Shown piece by piece: positions 1-11,109 of a DNA stretch of 64,000 bases. The stretch covers positions 17,122,615 through 17,186,614 of the forward strand of contig JBANSL010000012.1 of NCBI GenBank assembly GCA_037127255.1. Reading direction: 5' to 3'. This DNA is from Persicaria tinctoria. Lineage: Eukaryota; Streptophyta; Magnoliopsida; Caryophyllales; Polygonaceae. The notes under the pieces are model-generated. The model ran no database searches. It was not told where the DNA came from and worked only from the letters and a program-made list of their open reading frames with translations. Position numbers and translations under genes: made by a program. The number at the start of each line of letters is the position of its first letter. Position 1 is the stretch's first letter.

Positions 1-394
1 CCTCCTTGTGCCTTCAAGTTGTCCGCTTGATTGTGTAGGGTTGTAGAGGCGGGTTGTGTAGTCATTGGTATTGGTTCCTACCCTCTGAGGAGGCCTGGGG
101 TCTTTATCTTGTTCTGCATAGATCGACTCAGTCCATATCAGGTCGTGTCTTTTACTTCTTGCAATTCAATTTCGAGTCTTGCTGCGTTTCTTGAGAATCT
201 TGATTGCTTCTTGATCGAATCTTGCTGATCTTGTTGAGTCTTTATTCGTTCTTGCTTCCGTTCTTTAACTTCTTGATTGATCTTGCAGATTTCTTGATCG
301 ATTCTTGAAGCATCCTTGCTGCGTCGGTTTGAGTCTTTCTTTAGTTTCTTGCTTGTTGTCGAAGATCGGACCATCACACGGCTAACCCCGTATC
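1..394. other. Unassigned repeat-like DNA at window edge
   Basis: No coding signal is convincing here. The stretch is rich in degenerate TCTTGAT/TTGATCTTG units, which gives an artefactual lysine- and glutamine-rich frame on the minus strand. It ends abruptly where recognisable Copia coding sequence begins near 395, so it is probably part of another repeat or a rearranged Copia interior. Confidence 0.3.
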
Positions 395-679
395 AGCATC
401 AAACACCTTTCGATGGACTATCATTTTGTCCGTGAACGTGTAGCCAACAAATCACTTTGTGTTGCTGTCATATCATCCAAGGACCAGCTCGCTGATCTAC
501 TCACCAAACTGCTTGCTTCAGCTCCATTTCAACTCATCCGCTCTCACCTCTGTCTTACAACGTTGAGAGCGCCGGGGAGTACTAGCCATCGGCCTTCTGT
601 TGCTCAAGCAGATCAGCCCATCATCAAGGATCAGCCCACTACGTGTTGTCCTCAGTCCAAATCAAAGGAGCCTATTTGA
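395..679 (+). pseudogene. Ty1/Copia RNase H C-terminus (fragment)
   Basis: The frame reads IKHLSMDYHFVRERV then SSKDQLADLLTK, the characteristic C-terminal end of Copia RNase H. The methionine at 413 is internal to this motif and is not a true start. The rest of RNase H, the reverse transcriptase and the integrase are absent upstream, so this is a 5'-truncated retrotransposon remnant. The last 30 or so residues up to the stop at 679 are an unconserved tail. Confidence is high for family membership and low for exact borders. Confidence 0.8.
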
Positions 680-1070
680 TTTGTGCCATACAGCTGTATT
701 GTAGCTACTCACAAAATGACAAATTGTTTCCTCCTCTCCAAGGAAGCCTGTGTGTATATATTGCTATGTAATCCCAACAGAAAAGTAATGAAAATAAAAG
801 AATGAATTTTTGAATCATTGCTGAATTATAGAAGGTTACCCACAAACGACTCATCTCCGAGATGAGCCACTCTGCAGCAAGATCCTTGACAAGAAACCCA
901 TTTGTTAGGTGGAAGCTTAACCAAGGTTAAGCTCCAAATGAGGGTCCGTCCAACCAATACATTATAACTACTGTCATGGCAGTCTCCAGAAACACCTCTG
1001 ACATCCTATATATATTGAGGCAAATTAAATGATCTTCCATTTATTCAGTCACTTTGTTTCAACCTCATCA
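680..1070. other. Non-coding, probable Copia 3' end/LTR remnant
   Basis: This follows the Copia fragment directly and lacks an ORF. It holds a TATATATTG-like stretch and an A-rich polyadenylation-like region near 785-815, as expected for an LTR, but no second copy or target duplication is visible to prove it. Confidence 0.3.
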
Positions 1071-1170
1071 CATAATCATACATATCATGAACTCTTGAAG
1101 CCAAGTACGTACATAACTACAAACCCGGCATATCACACAAATATTCAATTGATTCAAGATCATGACTCTC

Positions 1171-2196
1171 TCATTTGTGAATGAAAGATACCAACTTCTG
1201 AAGCAAATCCTTAGCTGCCGCGCAGTCGGGTTTGAAGATGTGGAAGACGTGCTCCTCGTCCAATACTTGGACCAACTCCGCCTCTCCTTCGAAACCATTC
1301 CTCTTCAGCCCATCGACGTACCACTTCCCCCTCTCCCTCAGCTCGTCCTTCTCCGCCGACACCACCAGCACCCTCCCGCACCCGATCTTCCCCACGCTCG
1401 GAGCCCCTGCCCCAAACGGGTTCGAGTGGTGGTCGTCCACGCCACCCACGTTCCCTGGGTACACGAACTCCCATATCTCGTTCGACACCCTCGAGGCTCG
1501 GTCCCCCCACTCCGCCTCTGACCCTACGGCTTCCGATGACCAGAAGTACGGCATCCCCAAGAACAGGCCCGCGGGCCTAATCCCGCCCGGCAGCCCGTCC
1601 GCCCCGACCCGCATCGCCACATTGTGTGCGATGTTCCCACCGGCGCTCTCCCCGCCAATGAACACCTTGTCGAAGTTCCCGTGGTCGAGTAGCCACGGTT
1701 CCGGGCTCGAGTCGGGCCCGACACCCGGCCCACCGGGCTTGTGGGCGGAGACCCACTCTAGGGCGGAGAAGCAGTCGTCGTAGGCGGTGGGGAGCGGGTG
1801 GGTGGGGGCGAGGCGGTACTCGACGGAGACAGCGAGGACGCGGGCGGAGGAGACGACGGATGTCATGTAACGGTGGTCGGCAGCGGAGAAGGCGGAGCCG
1901 ACACAGAAACCGCCGCCGTGGAAATAGACGAGGATGGGGAACTTCTCGCCGGGAGCCGGGGTATTGGGGAGGTAGAGACGGGCGGAGACGCCGGTGGAGG
2001 GGAAGAGGACGACGTCCTTGGAGGAGACGCCGGTGAGGGGATCATGGAGGGAAGGAGGGACGGTGGGCGGGTCGATGAGGCGCTGGACGGTGCCGTCCTT
2101 GTAGACGCGGACAAAGGGGAGGAATTCGTGGGCGATGTCGCGGTGGTGGTGTGGTGGCGGGAGATCGATCATTTTGGTAAAGTGGTGGATTGGCAA
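1171..2196 (-). CDS. Carboxylesterase (CXE, class I HSL-like, alpha/beta hydrolase)
   Basis: A complete intronless 341-aa plant carboxylesterase of the CXE/2-hydroxyisoflavanone dehydratase-like group, related to the GID1 fold. The oxyanion-hole motif HGGGF is at residues 93-97. The nucleophile elbow GESAGG has Ser184, Asp284 lies in AEKDELRERG, and His316 is in the EEHVFH motif, so the catalytic triad is intact. Family members hydrolyse small ester substrates in the cytosol, and the substrate cannot be told from sequence. Met9 (2172) is a plausible alternative start because the TATA-like box is only about 21 bp from Met1 but about 45 bp from Met9. The CDS is clearly GC-richer than its surroundings. 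It is probably a functional single-exon gene, flanked by transposon DNA on both sides. Confidence 0.93.
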   Translation of the reverse strand: MPIHHFTKMIDLPPPHHHRDIAHEFLPFVRVYKDGTVQRLIDPPTVPPSLHDPLTGVSSKDVVLFPSTGVSARLYLPNTPAPGEKFPILVYFHGGGFCVGSAFSAADHRYMTSVVSSARVLAVSVEYRLAPTHPLPTAYDDCFSALEWVSAHKPGGPGVGPDSSPEPWLLDHGNFDKVFIGGESAGGNIAHNVAMRVGADGLPGGIRPAGLFLGMPYFWSSEAVGSEAEWGDRASRVSNEIWEFVYPGNVGGVDDHHSNPFGAGAPSVGKIGCGRVLVVSAEKDELRERGKWYVDGLKRNGFEGEAELVQVLDEEHVFHIFKPDCAAAKDLLQKLVSFIHK

Positions 2197-2216
2197 AGTG
2201 GAGGATGTATGGATGA

Positions 2217-2226
2217 TATATATAAA
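2217..2226 (-). promoter_or_regulatory. TATA-like box of the carboxylesterase gene
   Basis: On the minus strand the sequence reads TTTATATATA, about 45 bp before the Met9 codon and about 21 bp before Met1. The spacing favours initiation at Met9 unless another promoter is used. Confidence 0.45.
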
Positions 2227-2912
2227 TTATAATCTGATTGAATTGGTGGATGTGGATAGGTGAGGTAAGTGCATGTGGTTCATGATCACCTACTAGTCCA
2301 TATTCATATGTATAAAGGAGGAGATCCAGAAGTGCAGATGAATGATCATTAATTGGAAGCTTCGTATAATTAGCTAGTGCGATCTTAGATCTTAGTCGTC
2401 TAACATGTATACAATACAAGCTGTCACAATATCTTACTACCAAAATCATTCGTGGTTCGATCTGAGATCCAAATCCGCTTCAAGGGTTGACACGTGTGAT
2501 ATTGCGTTACCAAAATCATTCTCAATCCGTAGTTATATTGGGAAATTTTAGCCGTTGATGCTTCCAACCCTAATCCATTAAGGTGAGATCATCAGTGGCG
2601 TCGTCTTGAGACGTGTGATAATTTATTTAATTCGGTTAAAAATCCGGTTTGATAATTAGGGTTAATTAGGTTCTTGATTACATGATTAGTATGCACCGCT
2701 CAAGAGGGAAGACCGTGGCTTTTAGGATCGAGATTCTAGTGTGGGATCAACACAAGGTCGTAGGATCGGATCATATCCTAGTAAAAAAGTGAATAAAACT
2801 AAGGATAATGTCTTATAATAGCCATAACAAACAAATACCTTTATTTAAAACAAAACTAATCTTTTCATCCATTAAATAAACTAAATAACTAACATAGTCC
2901 AATAATAGCCAC
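2227..2912. other. Intergenic upstream region of carboxylesterase
   Basis: AT-rich DNA without a credible ORF. Around 2690-2790 there are GGATCG-type motifs resembling those near 14545-14690, possibly a decayed repeat. Nothing else is supportable. Confidence 0.4.
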
Positions 2913-5260
2913 TTAACTGTAAAAGCTCGGATTTTTTTTTAATCTTAATTTTTCGGAAAAAGAGAAGTCAAAATAAATTTAAAAGCGAAATTTAACAGAA
3001 AACTAGCTAACTCAGATTTTCGAACTCTTAAAGCAGATTTCGGTCAAAATTTTGAATTTAGTTTGATCTAGTCAGGATAAGGTTGAGAGGGCGGGTTTAC
3101 CAATTTTCCTCTAGATATTTTGAAATTTGAGATTTAAGGAACACATTTTTGTTTCTATCCCCCTTTTTCTCCCATCCCCATTCAAAGCTGGCACAGTCCC
3201 TCACTCCCCCTCTTGTCGATTAGTAGCAGCTCACTCAGCATTATTTTCCAGCTCTCTCCTCCTATTCTTGGCTAGACTATACACTCCTTCCACGCTCCCT
3301 TGTTTCCCCATAGTGGTAAGATGTCAACTCATGGCCACAACCCCTATCCAATTTGCTGCAGGAGACTTAGCTCCTACCCTCCCTATGTTGGTCAAAGAGA
3401 AGCTGCCCCATCTCCCCACATTTCATTTTCAATACAGCTCCAAACACACCTCACATGTTTCTTCCCCTTTTTGCTCTCCGTTCTCCTCACCAAACAACAT
3501 CTCTCCCTCTTTTATTTCTTCTCCCCTCCTCAGCCTCTCTTCTGGCTTAGCAAGACCCAAGCTTTGCCTCTTATTCCTCCTTTGTGTGCCGCCAGCAACC
3601 ACCACCCGCCACCATCTCCTTCCTCCATCCCCAGTGAAGTTGGTCTCCGCTCCCCAACGCCTCCTCTGTTCCGCCAAAACAAACACAGTAGCCCCACCCG
3701 CTTTCTCCTTCGTTCTTCTTTCTCGAGCCAGCAGCAGGAGCACCTTCGCGCCGCCTTAGAGCCACGACGAGCAGAGACGCCGCCCAGAAGCCCCCGGAGA
3801 TCCGCGAGCGCAGCCACTGTCCGCTTCCGCCCATGTTTTCGAGTCGAGCTTGGTAAGTCTTGTCCTTCCTTTCTTTCGACCCCCGAGCTTGCGAAAGGTT
3901 TCACCTTTATGACTCCCGCCTTCGACCCAGGTCCGAGACAAGCATTTCGAGCCCCCGACGAGCCCCGACGCATCTCCGGCGACTCGAATCGAGGGCCGAC
4001 GAGCTCGAATCCCCTCGGTGAGCTCCTTCACCTCTCTCTCTCTCTCTCTCTTCCTGAGTTCGGTTGTGTGTGTGTGTCGGGTAGTCAGCTAGGTGGTCGG
4101 AGCTTCCAATTGCCGCCGGCCTCCTCTCCCCTTCCTTCCTTTCCTCCGTCGAACAGAACCCTTGAATGGGGACGGAGATGAATAGTGAGTGGTCTCCTTC
4201 TTCTTCAGATTTCCTTGTCCCGTGGGCCCCATTGCCACATCACCGCCACCTCACCCTGGGGCCCTCTCTTTTTTTAAAAAAAAACATCCAGCTCGGTTTT
4301 ATAAATGGAAGGAGGAATTGGAGATGGCCTTGGGCCTGATTTTCCTTGGGCCGAGATGGGGGTTTTAAAAGAAATGGGCCTAATTTTCTTAACATCAAAT
4401 CTGCTTGGGTTTTACCAAATAAGAGATTCGGTTTTGGGTTTAAGGAAATAAGGGGGGGGGGGGGGCGGTTGTAATTTTTATAAAATAAGGGCTGACTCTT
4501 TTTTATAAAGTAAAAATGGTTGGGATTTTAAAGAAATTGGAAATATTTTATGAAAGTGTTTAAAAGAAAATGATATTCAAAATATTAAATATTATTATTT
4601 GAGTTTTAAAATATAAAATACTATTATTAAGATTTAATGATATAATATTACGACGATTAAAAGAAATTACTTATATTGTGAGACTTGGATTTTAGAAAAA
4701 AATGAATTTGACGAACATTTTCCAAAGATAGAATTTCTAACTAGTTAACTTGGTTTTCAAATCGGTTTTCGGGATCAACTCGGAACTTATGTGATCGGTG
4801 ATTGACTAGCATGTTATGATATGATTGATTGACTAATATCATGATTGTGTGAACTAATTGCATGTATGAATGTCTAACGGCATGCTGAGATGTTAAGTTA
4901 TATATCGTTGTCTTATAACTTATGAAATATGATGATAGGATGAACTCGAGTTATGTGATATGTTGATATATGATTATGAATATGATTAATATGATGAAAT
5001 TTGGAGATATACGATCATGCGGATATATAAGTATTATTGCAAATATACGAATGTGGCGAAATGGAATGATGAGAATGATATGGTCTTATGGAATGTGACG
5101 AAATGATGAATGGTTGAACTTGATGAGATGATGATTACGATGTAGTTATACTTTATTGAGTGATGTGTGCTTGCGGGATTGGATGGTTAAATGTAGACTT
5201 ATATGGACGTTATGATATGTATCTAGGTGATCTGTAATCTATCGTAATGCTTGTCTTGCT

Positions 5261-6740
5261 GTTCTGCACCGCCAGGTAAGTCTCTTCAGAGCTTACTCAG
5301 ATTGAATAGAGCTATTCCCTGCTTTAGGTGCATGATATACTAGGTGCTTGCATTCATGATCAGCATGCCATGTAGTACCATGCTAGGTTGCATCGACCAT
5401 TGAGCATTCTATTTCTTTATGTGTATGTAAACAGAACGGCCGTTATCTGTGAAGTAACTAGAGTCATTGCCAGGGTTATAGGACGACCTAGTCTCATCGG
5501 GTCCCGTCCTGAGTCAATCGAGTCATGAACTTCCTTATATTATGAGATGCCTGCGGGCTTTATTGCGGAGCGGGTTAGGCATACGTGCCGCCCGAATATG
5601 ATGGAATGCATTCACGAGCTGGCCAGTCTCCGCCCTATCGGAAGGGGGTGGAGGTAGGAGAGGGATATACTACTTGGTATTCTGTGTTAAGGCCTTATTA
5701 TTGTTATGCACTTGATCTTAGGAGCATGTCAGTGTGTTAATATCCCGCTATGCATCTAGAAGTGTAACGGCCCAGAATTATGATTTCTGGGTTACGTTTC
5801 AAGGGATGAAACCCCTTGTTCGGATCTTGCAATCCAGGTACGGGTCGAGGTTTCAAACACATTTTATGATTAGTAGGAAGAGGGATTTCAAACCCTAAAA
5901 GCCACGAAGGGTCGTTGGGTACCCTTAACCTGTCTTATGACAATGTCGCGAAATTCCATTCAAAAGAAAGTAAAGCGGAAGCAAAGTCAAGATACAAAGT
6001 GTCACGGCAGAGCCGGTTCAAAACCAAAACATAAGCGAATTATTACCATTTACACCAAGTTAGAGAATTAGCCAGGTTCTTTGATTCGCTAAAGAGGAAC
6101 CCCGTCATATAGACATTGAGCACTCAAAATCTGCAGAAGATACCTTAAAAAAAGAACGGGGAAAGGAGTCAGATCGAGCCACTCATGCAGGACCGGCAGT
6201 CCTCGCTGAAGCCACATAGTATGTGCTATACCTAATAAAGATGCTCTAATGCAGTACGAAAGTCAAACACACTAGCATGCCCCTAAGTATAACAATGTGC
6301 AGAAATACTGTAAAGGGCCCAAGACAATGCCAAATGGCATATCCCTCTCCTACCTCCACCCCCTTCCGATAGGGCGGAGACTGGCCAGCTCGTGAATGCA
6401 TTCCATCATAATCGGGCGGCACGCATGCCTAACCCGCTCCACAATAAAGCCCGCAGGCATCTCATAATATAAGGAAGTTCATGACTCGATTGACTCAGGG
6501 TACCCGATGAGGCTGGGCTACCCTATGACCCTAGCAAAGACTCTAGGACTATCACAGATAACGGCCGTTCTGTTTCAAACGCATAAAATAAGCAGATGCT
6601 CATTCAATTAGTGCAACCTAAACAGGATACTATATGGCATGCTTTTATGCATATGCAACACCTAACATAAAATTGCTAGAACCTGAGTAAGCCCCCTAGG
6701 GAACTTACCTGAAGATGCAGAACAGCAAGATAACACAAGC
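5261..6740. repeat. Large inverted repeat from opposed LTR copies
   Basis: The arm at about 5261-5700 (outer LTR) is the reverse complement of about 6300-6740 (inner LTR). Shared blocks include ACGGCCGTTATCTGTGA and the GGCCAGTCTCCGCCCTATCG region. The two arms are separated by roughly 600 bp, so a transcript through them could fold into a long imperfect hairpin. Confidence 0.85.
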
Positions 6741-8703
6741 AAGGGCCCAAATTGCAAGTCCAAAGCAATACACACCTATCATCAAGACATTTCCAGAAGC
6801 TACCGAACCAATATTCTTACACACCTGAACCCAAGTTCTCCATATCCTCAAAACCAATCGACGATAAAACCATTTTTCAAAACCTTTCCGATTTGATCAA
6901 CATCAACCAAAATCATTTGCTTCCAATCAATCTCATTGATAAATTCGTACCAACCATATTTTCCAACTCTTAAATCCCAAATTAAGTCAACTCATATTCA
7001 ATACATTTTCTCAAATCATAATTGGCGAAAACCCCTTTATAAAACATTAAATCTTTAATCAACTTGTAAATTTATACCATTAAAATAATTCCGGCATGTT
7101 TCTTATTTCGAAATCATTATAGAATAAAAACCAGCATTTTAGATTTCCAAACGCAACTCCTTAAGAGACATTCTCGAAATTTAGAAATAATTTATCATCA
7201 ATTAACATAAACATTAACCATGTTATAATAATTCATTTTCAAAAAAATCCCAAAATCACATATCTAAATCCTCATAAAACGCACCATATATAAATAATCC
7301 AATTAATACTACTTTAAAACAAATAAACAATATATAACGATTAATTTCCAGAATTTATAATATCATAAAACCAGAATAGTATAATAACATAATAATAATA
7401 ATAATCTAATAAATATCATTTATACGGAGTATAAGTTGTATAACAAGATAACATATAATACTAACATAACAATTCATAGACACCACCCAAATAGGCCCAA
7501 AGCTCATAACCCGTTTCTGAAACCCGGATCCGAGCCCACGACCCGCCCAACTCAATTCTCCCAAAGCCTGAAGGAAACCCGGAAAGGAGATCCGAAATGG
7601 AGGATCCGACCCGAACATAAACCCACAAAAAAAAACAGGCCCAAAGCCATCCCTCACCTGCCTTCCCCAACACAGAGAAAGCTGAGAGCTCTACTCACCG
7701 ACGAGGAAAACGGAGGAAGAAGAGAAGGAATAGATCCCGCCGGCGGCCACCTTTCCGACCCAGGCTCCCCCATCCCGACTGAATGGCGATTCCGACCACC
7801 CTGAACCCCCAATGACTCAAACGCGAGTGAAGGAGAGAGAGAAATAGAGCGATTACCGAGATCGGAGAACTTCGTCGGGAGATCTTCGTCGGAGGAGCGA
7901 TTGGGCTCGTCGGAGGCGGAATTCAAGCTGGTTCAGCCTAGGCCGAAGATAGAGGGTCAAAAGGTGCGTTTTTATGGCGATTTAGAGAGAAAGAAAGAGG
8001 AGAAACTCACCGGATTCGGATCAAGACAAACAGGGAAGAGGAGGGACGACCATCGGCGTTGGGTTTCTGGGCGGCACAGCTCCGCTTCGTCGGTCCTCGG
8101 AGGTGGCTCGGAAGGGGCTTAGAGAGGCTCGGGAGTGCTCAGGGGTACTTGTTGAGAAGGAAGAGAAGTGGAGCTGATGTTGCTCGGTTTGCTTGGCCAA
8201 CGGAAAACAGGGCGACCTTGGACTTCGCGGCGACGACGAGGACGACTGGGGAGGGTCTGCCGGTGGCTTCTGGGCACGGCGACGGGGAGTGACAGGGAGG
8301 AGGAAGCTGCTGGGTGTTTAGACGGCAAGGATGGAGGTGAGGGCTCTGGCTTTCTCAGAATCTCAGCAACAGGGTGAAGAACAAGGAGAAAGGAAAAGGA
8401 TAAGGGGTGTTTGGATTTTTGGGTTGTGTGGGTGTTGTAATGGTCAAACAAATCTGATTTTTGAAAAGAAGAATTGTTGTTGGTTTTACAAGAATGAGGC
8501 AACCCATAAAGGAGGGGATAAGAGCATATTTATCAGTGAGCCCGGGACCGGGCTCACTGTTTACTTTTTAACTGCCACATCAGCTTATGAGCCCCAACCC
8601 AGCCTTTCACTTTTTCAGCAAATTATTAGTGAGCCCCGTCCCGGGCTCACTGCTTACCTTTTTTTTTTTATCTATTCCTTTTTTCCTTCAAATTAAAAAA
8701 AGA

Positions 8704-8756
<53 letters not shown>

Positions 8757-8883
8757 GTTATTACTTAATCTTTTCATAATAATAGTACTATAAAATGAGA
8801 ATAATTCAACGTTACATAGAACAATAATACGAAATGAAAGTTACAAGTTACTAAAGCAACCGAATCAATACTTGAACATAAAC

Positions 8884-10218
8884 CTAGTTATCATCTTCGT
8901 CGGTGCCAAACCTCTCCCAAATATGCTCAACCAAGTCTGCCTTGAGCTGGTGATGAGTTTCGCTATCTCTAAGTTCAACTCGATTTTCAATGTAGTCTCT
9001 CATCTCAGCCGGTAAAGTACTAGAACTTGTTTGTACATCTTCCACTTGATCGAACTCCGATGTGTCATATTGCCATTGGTACGTATCTCGCTCATCTTCA
9101 ACAATCATATTATGCAGTATAATGCACGCTTTCATTATTTTCCCAATCAATGAAAGGTCCCAAGAACGTGCTGGGTGACGAATGATAGCAAAGCGTGCTT
9201 GTAGCACTCCAAATGCCCGCTCTACATCCTTACGAGTGGACTCCTGGTGTTGTGCAAACAACGAATCTTTGGCACCAAATGGTTGTCTGATTGTTGACAC
9301 AAATGCCGCCCAGTTTGGATAAATGCCATCTGCAAGGTAATAGGCCATCTTGTACTCATGGCCGTTGACAACGAACTTCGCCTCCGGTGCTCTACCATGT
9401 AAAACATCATCAAATACAGGAGAACGATCGAGAACATTGATATCATTGCATGTACCTGGAGTCCCGAAAAATGCATGCCAGATCCAAAGGTCGTACGACG
9501 CAACAGCTTCTAGCACTATGGTTGGCTTCTTCTTGTGTCCGCTAGCATATTGTCCTTGCCATGCGATTGGACAATTTTTCCACTCCCAATGCATGCAGTC
9601 GATGCTCCCAACCATTCCAGGCCATCCTCTCTGCTCACCCACATACAGTAGTCGTTGCATATCTGATGCGGTTGGCTTGCGCAAATATTCTTCCTCGAAC
9701 AAGGTTATGATGCCATCAACGAAGTTTGAAAGACATTGCCTTGCTGTGCCAGCGGCAATACGAACATAGTCGTCGACTGCATCAGCACTCACTCCATACG
9801 CCAACATACGCATCGCCGCAGTGCATTTCTGCAGAGGCGATAGACCTAGTCTCCCAGTGGCATCCGGTCGTTGGCGAAAGTATTCAAACGCATTAGACAA
9901 TGAATTTGTAATGCGAAGGAATACATGTCGCCTCATTCGGAACCGACGACGGAACAACGCTTCATTATATGTCGGGTTGTCGGCGAAGTAGTCGTTGAAG
10001 AGCCGAACGTGTCCACTCTCACGATCCCGATCGATGTAACACCGGCGACGGCGAGGCCTAGAGCTCGAGCCTCTTGCTTCTTGTGACATTTCGATTATGT
10101 ACTCCTCCATAATCGTGTTGATTTGATCATCTAGTTCATTCCCTTCGAGTTCGGGCATTGGAAAGAAGAGGTCATCAAGAGATGAAGTTGATGAGGATGA
10201 GGAGCTAGAAGAAGACAT
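8884..10218 (-). CDS. Harbinger transposase (DDE nuclease)
   Basis: An intact 444-aa ORF. It has a serine-rich N-terminus, a basic segment SRPRRRRC near residues 53-60, and a DDE superfamily endonuclease domain over about 200-375. The likely catalytic residues are Asp207 (GSIDCMHW), Asp297 (LADGIY) and Glu333 (DVERAFGVLQ), a D-35-E spacing, and the conserved CNDI motif is at 257-260. This family cuts and pastes PIF/Harbinger and Tourist-type elements together with a Myb-like partner. No stop or frameshift is seen, so the protein may be functional. The promoter side is the region between the two genes (10219-10881). The ORF is conspicuously less decayed than surrounding repeats, which suggests recent insertion. 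Confidence 0.95.
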   Translation of the reverse strand: MSSSSSSSSSTSSLDDLFFPMPELEGNELDDQINTIMEEYIIEMSQEARGSSSRPRRRRCYIDRDRESGHVRLFNDYFADNPTYNEALFRRRFRMRRHVFLRITNSLSNAFEYFRQRPDATGRLGLSPLQKCTAAMRMLAYGVSADAVDDYVRIAAGTARQCLSNFVDGIITLFEEEYLRKPTASDMQRLLYVGEQRGWPGMVGSIDCMHWEWKNCPIAWQGQYASGHKKKPTIVLEAVASYDLWIWHAFFGTPGTCNDINVLDRSPVFDDVLHGRAPEAKFVVNGHEYKMAYYLADGIYPNWAAFVSTIRQPFGAKDSLFAQHQESTRKDVERAFGVLQARFAIIRHPARSWDLSLIGKIMKACIILHNMIVEDERDTYQWQYDTSEFDQVEDVQTSSSTLPAEMRDYIENRVELRDSETHHQLKADLVEHIWERFGTDEDDN

Positions 10219-10881
10219 TGGGAAGTTGATATGGAGATAAATGGAAGACAGTGAATATGGAAGAGGAGATGTTGATGTGGTAGATGTGTGGGGGATAAGA
10301 AGATTATTTATAATGGGGAAGAGAGATGTTTGAATTTGTATGAATTATGGAAGAGGGAAAGTTTGAATTTGAATGGAAAAGAGGAAAATTTTGAATTTGT
10401 ATTATGTTGATGGATGTTTGAATGTGACTCCTATGGGTAAGAGAGAAAGATGTTGGGTATAGGGAAGAGGGAGGAGTGATGTGTATGGGGAAGAGTAGAT
10501 GTTGGTGTGTATGGGGAAGATGGGAAGTTTGTAGTATTTGGGAAAGAGAGAAATTTTGAATTTTTATTATTTTGATGTAGGTTTGAATTTGTTTTATTTT
10601 GGGGAGGGTGAGGCTTCAATTAGTGTAGGAAATAAAGATTCGTACAAATAAAACATACAGTCATAATCGTTCATGACACAAATGCGAAATACAGCACGAG
10701 ATAACATACGAGATAACATACGAACACACGAATGAAAGAAATACAAAGACATTGCTAACATACGACTACACGATTGAAAGAAATACAAAGACATTGCAGA
10801 ACTAGTAGGAAGATACTGGAAAAGGAAACACACTAACACATTTAGATCGAAGACATGAGCAACGCTCGACACAATAGCTAG

Positions 10882-11109
10882 TCACTGGGGGCGGTAGAAC
10901 TCTGTAGCAAGGTGCTTCATGAGCCCCTCTTCTTCAATAGACAGTGATCCAACCCGACTCATTAAACCTTCAAAGATTGCACACTTGCGAGCCCTCTCCT
11001 CCGCCTCAAGTTTTTTAGCCTCAGCCCTTAATTTCTTTGCCTCCGTCTTTTGCATTTTCAGCTCCAGAAAACGATCCCTCTGCTCATAATCTCGTTCCTT
11101 CATTGTCAT
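10882..11109 (-). pseudogene. Displaced C-terminal coiled coil of the Harbinger Myb-like protein
   Basis: This 75-aa minus-strand frame (MTMKERDYEQRDRF, then lysine/alanine/glutamate heptads) overlaps the end of the upstream Myb-like ORF in another phase. It matches the usual C-terminal helix of such proteins, so it is the out-of-frame tail rather than a separate gene. It stops at 10882. Confidence 0.8.

Noticed and set aside
3127..4181. Long overlapping ORFs (210 and 293 aa)
   Set aside because: They lie inside the solo LTR, are low complexity and proline/serine-rich, and include a CT microsatellite. No domain is recognised.
4451..4465. G-quadruplex regulatory element
   Set aside because: A simple G-run in a repeat (also about 34911-34923). 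Homopolymer length is unreliable in assemblies and there is no nearby gene to regulate.
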